NCBI GenBank assembly: GCA_033855775.1
Contig: JAWVFT010000034.1
Coordinates: 36,663 to 100,662 of the forward strand
Length of the DNA: 64,000 bases
Direction of reading: 5' to 3'
DNA from: DASVTR01 sp033855775
GTDB taxonomy: Bacteria > Acidobacteriota > Blastocatellia > Pyrinomonadales > Pyrinomonadaceae
Below are positions 56,867-64,000 of this stretch, in pieces; position 1 is the first letter of the stretch, and the number at the start of each line of letters is the position of its first letter. A program made the translations under genes and the position numbers. Below the pieces are notes generated by a model. That model did no database searches. It was not told the origin of the DNA and saw only the letters and a list, made by a program, of their open reading frames with translations.

Positions 56867-58270
56867 ATGAACAGATTGAAAGTGATGATTACCATCTCTT
56901 TCGTGGTGGTCTTCGCGTTCACCGCGACGTTCACAAACAGCGTCAGCAGCCAGAAGGGCGGGCAGGAGAGTCGCTCGCCCGTTGACGGCAAGACCCGCCG
57001 CGAACGATTCAGCCACAATGGAGCGCTCAGAAACGAGGACGCCCCCAAAGTTGATAACGGCCAGAGCACGACCCGTAGCAAGAACGACTTGATTGGCAAG
57101 GTAAAGGAAGCCCTCACCGGCTTTGATAACTTAACCAACGGCTACACAGAGCAGGGGCCGCCCTTTGAAACCTTAAACGAGGATAACGTGGTCGCGCTCC
57201 GCTCGCACAATGACAATCGCTTCATCTACGAAGAGTTTGAAAAGGTAGAGGACGGAGTTGGGCCGACTTATAATGCGCAGAGTTGCAGGGAATGTCACCA
57301 GAACGTCGTCACCGGAGGCGCCAGCCAGGTGACCGTGCAGCGAACCGGGCGGACGGAAAACGGCGAGTTCTTTGAATCCATGGGCGGCTCGCTGATTCAC
57401 TCGCGCGCGACCTATCCGGACATCGTGGAACTGGTGGCCTTCGCGGATACCACGCGAACCTTCCGCATCTCGCCGGGCACGCTCGGAGACGGCTATATCG
57501 AGGCGATAGCCAACAGCACGCTCCTCACGATTCGAGACAGCCAACCCGCCAATCTTCGCGGCAACGCCGTCATGGTTCCCGTCCTCGAAGGCACAGGCGA
57601 AGCCCGCATCGGACGCTTCGGATGGAAGAGCCAGCACGCCAGCCTCGTCTCTTTTGCCGTGGATGCGTATCTCAACGAGATGGGCATCACGACGCCGCTC
57701 TTGCCGGAGGAGAACACATCGAGCGGCCACTTCGTCGGCTACGGCTCAGAGTACGACCCGCTGCCTGAGCCTGAGGACGACGGCGCTGATGCCAATGCGT
57801 TCGCTGACTTCATGCGCGCGACGAAAGCTCCGTCGCGCGGGGACATCACCCTTGACGCGCTGGCTGGCGAGCGGTTGTTCAAGCAAGTCGGGTGCAGCGT
57901 TTGCCATGTGGCTTCTATCACCACAGCGAGTCCCGGCTCGCTCATTAACGGCGGCGCGCTCCTTGTTCCCGAAGCGCTCGGCAACAAAATCATTCATCCT
58001 TACAGCGACTTTCTGCTGCACGACATCGGGACGGGCGACGGCATTCCAATTCAACCCACTCCCGAATACGCGGCGACGGCGAATCAGATTCGCACCGCTC
58101 CGCTGTGGGGACTCAGGACGCGCAATCGTCTGATGCACGATGGACTGACCTTCACTTTACAGGAAGCCATCCAGCGTCACGCAGGGCAGGCCGCGTCCGT
58201 GACAAGCGCATACAACGCGCTCCCCACAGCGCAGAAGAATCAAATACTGGCCTTCCTCAACTCGCTCTAA
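56867..58270 (+). CDS. Di-haem c-type oxidoreductase (DUF1111/DHOR)
   Basis: ATG at 56867 follows ACGGAGGCAAT, a better start than an upstream in-frame codon. The 467-residue protein begins with a signal-like helix (VMITISFVVVFAFTATF). Two haem motifs are present, SCRECHQ (near residue 140) and CSVCHV (near 345). Between them lie QRTGRTENGEFFESMGGS and GTLGDGYIEAIANS, and C-terminal RTAPLWGLRTRNRLMHDGL, all seen in the DHOR family of putative periplasmic cytochrome peroxidase-like proteins. Substrate is unknown; a redox role outside the cytoplasm is expected. Confidence 0.86.
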   Translation: MNRLKVMITISFVVVFAFTATFTNSVSSQKGGQESRSPVDGKTRRERFSHNGALRNEDAPKVDNGQSTTRSKNDLIGKVKEALTGFDNLTNGYTEQGPPFETLNEDNVVALRSHNDNRFIYEEFEKVEDGVGPTYNAQSCRECHQNVVTGGASQVTVQRTGRTENGEFFESMGGSLIHSRATYPDIVELVAFADTTRTFRISPGTLGDGYIEAIANSTLLTIRDSQPANLRGNAVMVPVLEGTGEARIGRFGWKSQHASLVSFAVDAYLNEMGITTPLLPEENTSSGHFVGYGSEYDPLPEPEDDGADANAFADFMRATKAPSRGDITLDALAGERLFKQVGCSVCHVASITTASPGSLINGGALLVPEALGNKIIHPYSDFLLHDIGTGDGIPIQPTPEYAATANQIRTAPLWGLRTRNRLMHDGLTFTLQEAIQRHAGQAASVTSAYNALPTAQKNQILAFLNSL

Positions 58271-58300
58271 TTGCGTGAGCGGGCCGCAGAGTCTTTCCTT

Positions 58301-58343
58301 CAGAGGCTCGTCCGGCAAGTCGCCTGCCGAGCCTCTGATTATC
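58301..58343 (+). terminator. Terminator after the di-haem gene
   Basis: CAGAGGCTCG (58301-58310) and CGAGCCTCTG (58328-58337) are perfectly complementary, with an inner GGCA/TGCC stem, followed by ATTATCTTTAT. Confidence 0.75.
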
Positions 58344-58567
58344 TTTATCTCGAAGACCTCGTTCAGAAACCGACCGCCAGCTTCTTATCCAAACCTTTTC
58401 GGCCACCGCAACTTCATGCCCTTCTCAGCAGAGCTTTCGCGGAAAGCGTGTGTGAAGCGGCTTGAAAGAATGTAGCTCCTCTATGCTATTAGTTCTCATG
58501 CGTGGAATAATATTGGCAAGGTCTGTCTATCCGGTAAGAGTATTTGTCTGCCCCTCGTAACGACACT

Positions 58568-59215
58568 ATGAAAATCATATCCGTCAACGTCAGCCGCCCG
58601 CGTCTCGTCGTGTGGCATGGACAAACAGTTTCGACCGGCATTTACAAAACACCCGTCGAAGGCCCTTTGATGTTGCGCACGCTCAACCTTGACGGCGACC
58701 GGCAAGCAGACCTGACCGTTCATGGCGGCCTCAGCAAAGCAGCTTATGCCTACCCCGCCGAACACTACGGCTACTGGCGAGAGCAGTTGCCCGGCACGGA
58801 ACTCCCCTGGGGAATGTTCGGCGAGAACTTCACAACTGAAGGGCTGGACGAATCAACCGTCAACATCGGTGACCGCTTCCGCCTTGGGCTGGCGGAAGTG
58901 ATGGTCACAGAGCCACGCATGCCCTGCTATAAACTCGGCATTAAGTTTGGGCGCACGGACATCCTCAAGAGATTTCTGGCGAGCGGGCGAACGGGATTCT
59001 ATTTCTCCGTGCAGCGCGAAGGCGAAGTTGGCGCGGGAGATAAAATCGAGTTGATCGGGCATGATGAGAATAACGTGACGGTCGCCGATATTGTCCGGCT
59101 GTATGCGCGAGACAAAGGCGACTTTGAGACGATGCGGCGAGCCATCGCGGTCGAAGCTCTGCCGGAGAGTTGGCGTGAGCATTTCCGGCAGCAATTAGCG
59201 AAGGGCGGCAGCTAA
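58568..59215 (+). CDS. MOSC-domain protein (YiiM-like)
   Basis: From ATG at 58568 the protein has 215 residues. It contains KIISVNVSRPRLVVWHGQTV, the MOSC core VHGGLSKAAYAYPAEHYGYW, GMFGENFTTEGLDE, and EPRMPCYKLGIKFGR with the cysteine thought to bind molybdenum-associated sulphur. It continues YFSVQREGEVGAGDKIEL. This matches YiiM-type molybdenum-cofactor sulphurase C-terminal domain proteins, which reduce N-hydroxylated compounds using a molybdopterin cofactor. Length and motifs are typical. It has no obvious operon partner. A weaker TTG start eight codons earlier is possible. Confidence 0.92.
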   Translation: MKIISVNVSRPRLVVWHGQTVSTGIYKTPVEGPLMLRTLNLDGDRQADLTVHGGLSKAAYAYPAEHYGYWREQLPGTELPWGMFGENFTTEGLDESTVNIGDRFRLGLAEVMVTEPRMPCYKLGIKFGRTDILKRFLASGRTGFYFSVQREGEVGAGDKIELIGHDENNVTVADIVRLYARDKGDFETMRRAIAVEALPESWREHFRQQLAKGGS

Positions 59216-59326
59216 TAACTCATTCAACACACGGCTTGCCATCAGCGTGTCTCTTGAAATCTTGATTGCTCGCGGATTGATGCGGGCGTTAGGCGTATAA
59301 ATTCTCTGCTGGTAGAATCCCGGCTT

Positions 59327-59974
59327 ATGAGAGATTTGAAGAACCTGCTTGACAAGAATAGAACCTGGGCCGAAGGCATCAAGGCGCAGAGCCCTGATTT
59401 TTTCCAGACTTTGGCGAAGCAACAGTCGCCGTCTTACATGTGGATTGGGTGTTCGGACAGCCGCATGCCTGCGACGCAGCTTGTCGGACTTTTGCCCGGC
59501 GAGTTGTTCGTCCATCGCAATGTCGCCAACGTCGTGGTGCATACGGATTTCAACTGTTTGTCGGCGTTGCAATTCGCGGTTGATGTGTTGAAGGTGAATC
59601 ACATCATCGTCTGCGGCCATTACGGATGCGGCGGCGTGGAGGCGGCGATGCAGAATCTCAAGCTCGGCTTGTTAGACAACTGGCTGCGCCATGTGCAGGA
59701 TGTGATGCACGACCACGAGCGGCGGCTCGCGCGGATAGAGGACGAGGGGCAACGGCTCAACAGGTTGTGCGAATTGAATGTTATCGAGCAGGTGTTGAAT
59801 GTCAGCCGGACAACGATTGTCCAGAGCGCCTGGCGACACGGGCAGGAGTTGACGGTGCATGGTTTGATTTACAGGTTGGAGGAAGGGCTGCTGCGCGACT
59901 TGGGCCTGAGCATCAGTAGCCCCGCGGAATTGTCAGCCGCTCATGAAGAGATGTTGAAGATTTCCGCCGATTGA
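59327..59974 (+). CDS. Beta-class carbonic anhydrase
   Basis: The 215-residue protein has the zinc ligands and catalytic pair of beta carbonic anhydrases: Cys42, Asp44 and Arg46 in CSDSRMPAT, and His98 and Cys101 in VCGHYGCGG. The FVHRNVANVV segment follows the first site as usual, and the DNWLRHVQDVM helix follows the second. It interconverts carbon dioxide and bicarbonate, supplying bicarbonate to carboxylases. It is close to the E. coli Can type in layout. It is monocistronic as far as I can see. Confidence 0.96.
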   Translation: MRDLKNLLDKNRTWAEGIKAQSPDFFQTLAKQQSPSYMWIGCSDSRMPATQLVGLLPGELFVHRNVANVVVHTDFNCLSALQFAVDVLKVNHIIVCGHYGCGGVEAAMQNLKLGLLDNWLRHVQDVMHDHERRLARIEDEGQRLNRLCELNVIEQVLNVSRTTIVQSAWRHGQELTVHGLIYRLEEGLLRDLGLSISSPAELSAAHEEMLKISAD

Positions 59975-60031
59975 GTCGAACGCAGTTAGCGTAGACGCGA
60001 GAAGAGTTGTCGTCAATCTTAGTCATCAATC

Positions 60032-60397
60032 TTAGTGGACGGTTTCGGCCTGCTCCGGTTCGAGCAGCCACTTGCCTTCGAAGATGCTTTGCACCCACAT
60101 CAGCATTTCGTAGACCTCGCCTTCCATAAAACCTTTGCGCCAGACATGGCCTTTGCTCGCCCAGGAGCTAATGGTCAGCGGCACGTCTGAGCCGAGCGTG
60201 AAGAGGGCTGCGGCCAGCCGCCGGTTGAGTTCCGTCTGGCCTTCGAGCGATTGAAAGAGAAAGCCGAGCGCGGAGTTTAGCTCGCTCATTCTAGCCGCGC
60301 CGGGGTCTTCGCCGCTTTTGACTGAGACGAGCAGACCTTCGCCGCTCGTCGTGTTCGCTTCGGAGAAGATGATGGAGAGAGACTCTTCTAAGTTCAT
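60032..60397 (-). CDS. Small hypothetical acidic protein
   Basis: ATG at 60397 (an upstream in-frame codon would overlap the next gene) gives 121 residues. It has MNLEESLSIIFSEANTTSG, SGEDPGAARMSELNSALGFLFQSLEG, LTISSWASKGHVWRKGFMEGE and VYEMLMWVQSIFEGKWLLE. It looks largely helical, with no signal peptide or membrane segment. I recognise no family. It starts 54 bases after the stop of the aminopeptidase gene, so the two are probably transcribed together. Confidence 0.68.
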   Translation of the reverse strand: MNLEESLSIIFSEANTTSGEGLLVSVKSGEDPGAARMSELNSALGFLFQSLEGQTELNRRLAAALFTLGSDVPLTISSWASKGHVWRKGFMEGEVYEMLMWVQSIFEGKWLLEPEQAETVH

Positions 60398-60450
60398 TTC
60401 CGTGCGCCTCAAATCAGTGTTCGGGTTCAAGCAAGCCCGGACACAAAAGT

Positions 60451-62883
60451 TCATTTGCCTCTGGTCGAGGTCTTTTCCGAGAGTATCCAATTGCCGGGGT
60501 CAAGCTCCACCTTTTTGGGGCGCGCAGGCAGTTTGATTTCAAAAGGCGTCCTGGGGCCGTAGACGTGCACGGTTCCGCTGGCCCACTTCTTCTCGCCGAA
60601 GGTGAAGACCACGGGCAGCGGCATGAACCAATTGTCGGGCGCGTTCTCCTGCATGATGGTTCCGCTGACGATGGCTGTGCCGTCGGGCTGGTCTTGAATC
60701 TGATAGTCCATCTGGTAGGAAGGCAGGTCGGATTGATAGACCCATTGATTGAAGAACCAGTTGAGGTTCTGCAATCTGTACTTCTGCGCGATGGGCGTCT
60801 TGGCAAAGTGCTCGTTGGCGACGGCGCGAAAGTCGTCGGTCGAGGCGAAGCTGTCACGATAGCGATTGACGAAATCGGTCATCATCGCAAAGAAGGCTTT
60901 GTCGTCGCCGCTCGAAGGATTGCTCATCAGAAAGTGTAGCATGCGCAGCACGAGCGCGCCCTTGTTGTAAATCAAGGCTTGATACGCGCCGTAGGTCTTG
61001 CGCGTGTTGAGCCTGTGGCCGAGGATGATTGGCCCGACGGCGGCCAGCTTTCCCTTGCCCAATCCTGTGCTCGTCTGCGGCGGCTCTCTTAAAGAGCGAC
61101 GCATCTCGTCAATCAGATTGTCGCGCGCATCGACGCTCTCGCGGATGCCCGTGTAGAGGACGCCGGAATATTCTGCGAAGCCTTCGCTGAGCCACTGGTC
61201 GCGGTAGGAGCGCCATGTGACGACATCGCCCCACCACTGGTGCGCCGTCTCGTGCGCGATGAAAGAGTAGGTGCGCTTGTTGGCGCGGTCGGTCGCGGGA
61301 ATCATCAGGAGGGTCGGAAAGCCCTGACCGAAGCCGAAGGGATGAAATGCCGCGCTAAAAACCGGGTAAGGATACTTGCCGAAGAGCAGGCTGAAGTAGC
61401 GCAGCGAGTTATCAAGCTCTGCGACGATGAAGTCTTCTTTGATGGCCATGTAGGAGCCGGGCAGCGAGTTGAACTCGACGGGAATCGGGTCGCCGCCCTT
61501 CTCCCACTTGACCATCTGCGTGTGCCGCTCAAACGGCCCCAACGCGAAGGTGACGAGCGGCACCGGATGCTGCATGCGATACTTCGTGACCATCATCTCT
61601 TTATCGTCCGAGTCCAACTCTTCGCTGAGCCTTTGGCCGACGCTGGCGATGCGGCGGTTCTTGCGATGATGAAAAGTGAGGTCGAAGGTGGCGCGGTCAA
61701 GATAGCCGTGGCGCGGAAACCAGGTGGAATTTGAAACGGGGTAGAAGCAATCCTTAACGTAGTCGGAGTCGGTCATGAAATCGCCTTCAAAGACGAGTTC
61801 GAGTTCCAGCTTTTCCCCGGCCTGCGCCGCTCTCGGCAGAAAGATTGTCAGGCCGCCTTCCCAGTCTTCCTGTAACGCGGCCAACTCCGCTCCGCCCGCG
61901 CGGGCTGACTTCAAGCGCATCTGCTTCTTCAATCGCATGCTCTCATATTCGGGGAGCGACTCGCCTATCTGAAACGAGACGGCGCGGACGCCCGCCGCGC
62001 GAGCCTGAGCTTCGACGCGCGCCGTTAGTTGCAGCTTGCTGCCGGGGTCGCGCAAGTTCACATCCATCGCGTAATGCGTGATGTCAATCAGGTCGTTGAC
62101 ATCCGAATACTCGACGGCGTTGCGCTGGTAATCCGCGAGCGCATAGAAAGCCATCCAGATGTCGTTGCCGTAGAGGTCGCCTTCGTAAGAGAAGATGACT
62201 CCCTTTTCGCCGCCGTTGAGACTAAAGTTGGCGACCGGAATGCGGTCTTGGTAATCGAGCAGGAGGCTGAAGCGGCCACGGCTGCCGCCGTCGAAGTTGG
62301 CGAAGAAGAAGCCGGGCTTTTCATTGTTCAGGATGGACAGAGCGAGGCGCGCTGAAAGATTGGCTCCCGTCTCTTTCAGGATGCGCCCGTCAATCTCCGA
62401 GGCCAGCTTTTGAGCCCTGTCGTTCGCGGCTCCACCCGCCTGACGATTGCGTCCAAGCTGCTCGAAGGTGTCGTCCGTGAAACGAAGCACGGCGGTCTTA
62501 AAGTCAGAGTCAACGGTGTCTGTGCCTAAGAGGCGACGGATGTTCTCCTTCTCAAACTCGCTCGGCGGCACGTCCGCGCGAAAGCTCCCCTGACCGATGA
62601 AGACCGCGCTCGTCACGCGCCCTTCGACCGGAGCGGCGAAATAAAAAACGCCGTCGAAAGTCATCACCGCGCGGTCGCGTTTCAGCGTCAACCCTTTGGC
62701 CTCAGCCGACCCGCCCGTCAGGGCCGCCGCCTTCAACTGGTTATAGACTTCTTTGCCTTGGGCCGACAGATTCTCCTGAGCAAAAGCCTCCGGCGCGCAG
62801 AGCGCAATCGACGCCAGCAACAGCAGCGAGACGATAGATTGAGCGGCTAACTTCAGAGCAATTTGATGAGCAAGATTTTTCAT
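60451..62883 (-). CDS. M1-family zinc aminopeptidase-like protein, exported
   Basis: The 810-residue protein has a signal peptide (SIVSLLLLASIALCAPEAFAQ). A large strand-rich N-terminal part is followed by the catalytic region FIAHETAHQWWGDVVTWRSYRDQWLSEGFAEY, here split into the HExxH motif and the glutamate 18 residues on, which together bind zinc in M1 peptidases. A helical C-terminal domain follows. The GxMEN exopeptidase motif normally located about 30 residues before HExxH is replaced by FGFGQGFPTLLM, so aminopeptidase activity is not assured. It probably acts in the periplasm or envelope. Confidence 0.87.
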   Translation of the reverse strand: MKNLAHQIALKLAAQSIVSLLLLASIALCAPEAFAQENLSAQGKEVYNQLKAAALTGGSAEAKGLTLKRDRAVMTFDGVFYFAAPVEGRVTSAVFIGQGSFRADVPPSEFEKENIRRLLGTDTVDSDFKTAVLRFTDDTFEQLGRNRQAGGAANDRAQKLASEIDGRILKETGANLSARLALSILNNEKPGFFFANFDGGSRGRFSLLLDYQDRIPVANFSLNGGEKGVIFSYEGDLYGNDIWMAFYALADYQRNAVEYSDVNDLIDITHYAMDVNLRDPGSKLQLTARVEAQARAAGVRAVSFQIGESLPEYESMRLKKQMRLKSARAGGAELAALQEDWEGGLTIFLPRAAQAGEKLELELVFEGDFMTDSDYVKDCFYPVSNSTWFPRHGYLDRATFDLTFHHRKNRRIASVGQRLSEELDSDDKEMMVTKYRMQHPVPLVTFALGPFERHTQMVKWEKGGDPIPVEFNSLPGSYMAIKEDFIVAELDNSLRYFSLLFGKYPYPVFSAAFHPFGFGQGFPTLLMIPATDRANKRTYSFIAHETAHQWWGDVVTWRSYRDQWLSEGFAEYSGVLYTGIRESVDARDNLIDEMRRSLREPPQTSTGLGKGKLAAVGPIILGHRLNTRKTYGAYQALIYNKGALVLRMLHFLMSNPSSGDDKAFFAMMTDFVNRYRDSFASTDDFRAVANEHFAKTPIAQKYRLQNLNWFFNQWVYQSDLPSYQMDYQIQDQPDGTAIVSGTIMQENAPDNWFMPLPVVFTFGEKKWASGTVHVYGPRTPFEIKLPARPKKVELDPGNWILSEKTSTRGK

Positions 62884-63048
62884 TGAGGTCTACCTTACAA
62901 AGCGGGGGAACCGGGACCAGGCGCGGCAAGATTATCTGCTCGCGCGCTGCTCGTCAAGCAGTGATGCGAAGCCGAAAATCAAGGCGCGGGCGGCGGACTA
63001 CTGTGTCAGGTTTATCGTTCGCCGCCGTTGCTTTGCGCTGGCGGTGGT

Positions 63049-64000
63049 TCAGATTCTCAGGCGCTCGACATCGTAGTCGAAAATCAGGCGCAGCAGTCTT
63101 TGGGCTAAGGATTCTGGCATCAGCGAGAGGAGGCTGTTTCTCAAGCGTAGAGCAAAGAGATTTTCAGTTTGCCCGACCATTCCGTAGCGCAGCGAGTAGC
63201 GTGTGAGGGCCGCCGTCCGCGCGTGCCGCAGACGTTCAAAGCTTCGCAAGGCACGGAGAGTGTCAGTGGCATTGTGCGACAAACAACGGGCGAGGGTGGC
63301 GGCGTCTTCAATCGCCATGCAGCCGCCTTGCCCTAAGTTGGGCGTGGTCGGGTGCGCCGCGTCGCCGATGAGCATCATTCGCCCGTCGCTCCAATTGTCA
63401 ATCGGCATTCGGTCGTAAGAACTGTTGCGCAGGATGGCGGCGTTCGGCGTCCCTTCGATGAGTTCGACGACGGGCTTGTGCCAATCGCCGAAGAGCTTCA
63501 ATAATTTCGCCTGATGTTCGGAGGCGTCTTCCGTCGCCGCTTCAGATTCATTGCGCGTCGCCCACCAACCCGTGCGTCCCTGCCCGACCGGGCCGATGCC
63601 GAAACGCTGCCCGCGCCCGAAGAGTTCAATCGCCGTCAAAGGCTCTAACTGCTCCGGCACGAACGCCGCAATTCCGCGCCAGACCGTATAGCCGCGATAG
63701 ATTGGCAATCCATCTTGAAAGGCTTCCTCACGAACACGCGAATGAAGCCCGTCGGCGCCAACCAGCACATCGCAATTGACGGAAGAGCCGTCTGCGAAGT
63801 TCGCCTGCATCTCATTTCCCCGTTGCGCGTAGCTCTCGAAATGTTTTCCCAGATGAACCAGGTTGGGTGGCAGAGCATGCAAGAGTATGTGTTGTAAGTC
63901 GGCGCGATGCAGGGCGACGGCGGGCGCGTCGCGCTCAGGGAAACGGACGCGACGAAAGAGCGCGCCGTCACGGTTGAGCCAGCAGACTTGCTTGATGATG
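63049..64000 (-). CDS. FAD-dependent aromatic monooxygenase-like protein, N-terminus beyond window
   Basis: The frame stays open to the window edge, giving 317 codons; the N-terminal FAD-binding GxGxxG motif lies outside. Present are VNCDVLVGADGLHSRVR (DG motif) and LIGDAAHPTTPNLGQGGCMAIEDAATLARCL (GD motif, in two parts), both diagnostic of class A flavoprotein monooxygenases such as salicylate or p-hydroxybenzoate hydroxylase and zeaxanthin epoxidase. GRGQRFGIGPVGQGRTGWW fits zeaxanthin epoxidase-like and salicylate-type members. It adds hydroxyl or epoxide oxygen using NAD(P)H; the substrate is unknown. Confidence 0.88.
   Translation of the reverse strand, partial: IIKQVCWLNRDGALFRRVRFPERDAPAVALHRADLQHILLHALPPNLVHLGKHFESYAQRGNEMQANFADGSSVNCDVLVGADGLHSRVREEAFQDGLPIYRGYTVWRGIAAFVPEQLEPLTAIELFGRGQRFGIGPVGQGRTGWWATRNESEAATEDASEHQAKLLKLFGDWHKPVVELIEGTPNAAILRNSSYDRMPIDNWSDGRMMLIGDAAHPTTPNLGQGGCMAIEDAATLARCLSHNATDTLRALRSFERLRHARTAALTRYSLRYGMVGQTENLFALRLRNSLLSLMPESLAQRLLRLIFDYDVERLRI

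Overview
The window is dense bacterial chromosome, GC-rich, with no phage, insertion sequence or CRISPR array that I can see. The gene content suits an Acidobacteriota member, perhaps Blastocatellia/Pyrinomonadaceae: TonB-ExbB-ExbD-ExbD, SecDF/YajC, a FecR/NtrC/CHASE2-kinase locus, Tat and lipoprotein signals, and a thrS-infC-rpmI-rplT-pheS-pheT-zapB-zapA-6S order. The taxon is an inference from gene content, not from a marker-gene comparison.

Layout. 1-4284 (minus): an AtuA-like protein cut by the window edge, a secreted low-complexity protein and an acyl-CoA carboxyltransferase. 4873-7997 (plus): an unusual four-gene cassette of two proteins sharing an FSGRPNP domain (one fused to a Cys/His peptidase-like domain), a trypsin-like serine protease, and a small protein equal to that protease's N-terminal domain. 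8091-11308: a HELTH metallopeptidase, a thioesterase, a YmdB phosphoesterase and a 6S RNA next to zapA. 11309-19001 (minus): the translation and cell-division operon, in which infC appears to start at ATA and pheT lacks its EMAP-like tRNA-binding domain. Then tRNA-Val.

19702-23078 (plus): a hypothetical beta-rich protein, a Tat-exported flavin amine oxidase with a cysteine-rich insert, and a toxin-antitoxin pair. 23124-29663: ABC-F protein, parvulin lipoprotein, L28, RidA and Rel/SpoT. 29871-33644 (minus): TonB energy-transduction genes. 34009-38794 (minus): secF-secD-yajC-tgt. 38791-43904 (minus): a PsbP/DcrB-like secreted protein, a four-GAF histidine kinase and Der. 43905-44556 is a gene-free interval with a repeat array. 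44557-47755 (plus): PLD-like protein, DUF4239 protein, YraN.

47943-48191 carries tRNA-Gly and tRNA-Cys, followed by accessory genes: a glycosyltransferase, two tandem small GDCGTI proteins and a DUF4232 protein. 51357-56489 is a signalling locus (FecR, sigma54 activator, CHASE2 kinase). The rest holds a di-haem oxidoreductase, MOSC protein, carbonic anhydrase, a small hypothetical protein, an M1-type aminopeptidase, and an FAD monooxygenase cut by the right edge.

The strongest candidates for undescribed biology are the 4873-7997 protease cassette, the paired small proteins at 49567-50104, the cysteine-rich amine oxidase, and a recurring palindromic intergenic repeat found inside the translation and secretion operons.
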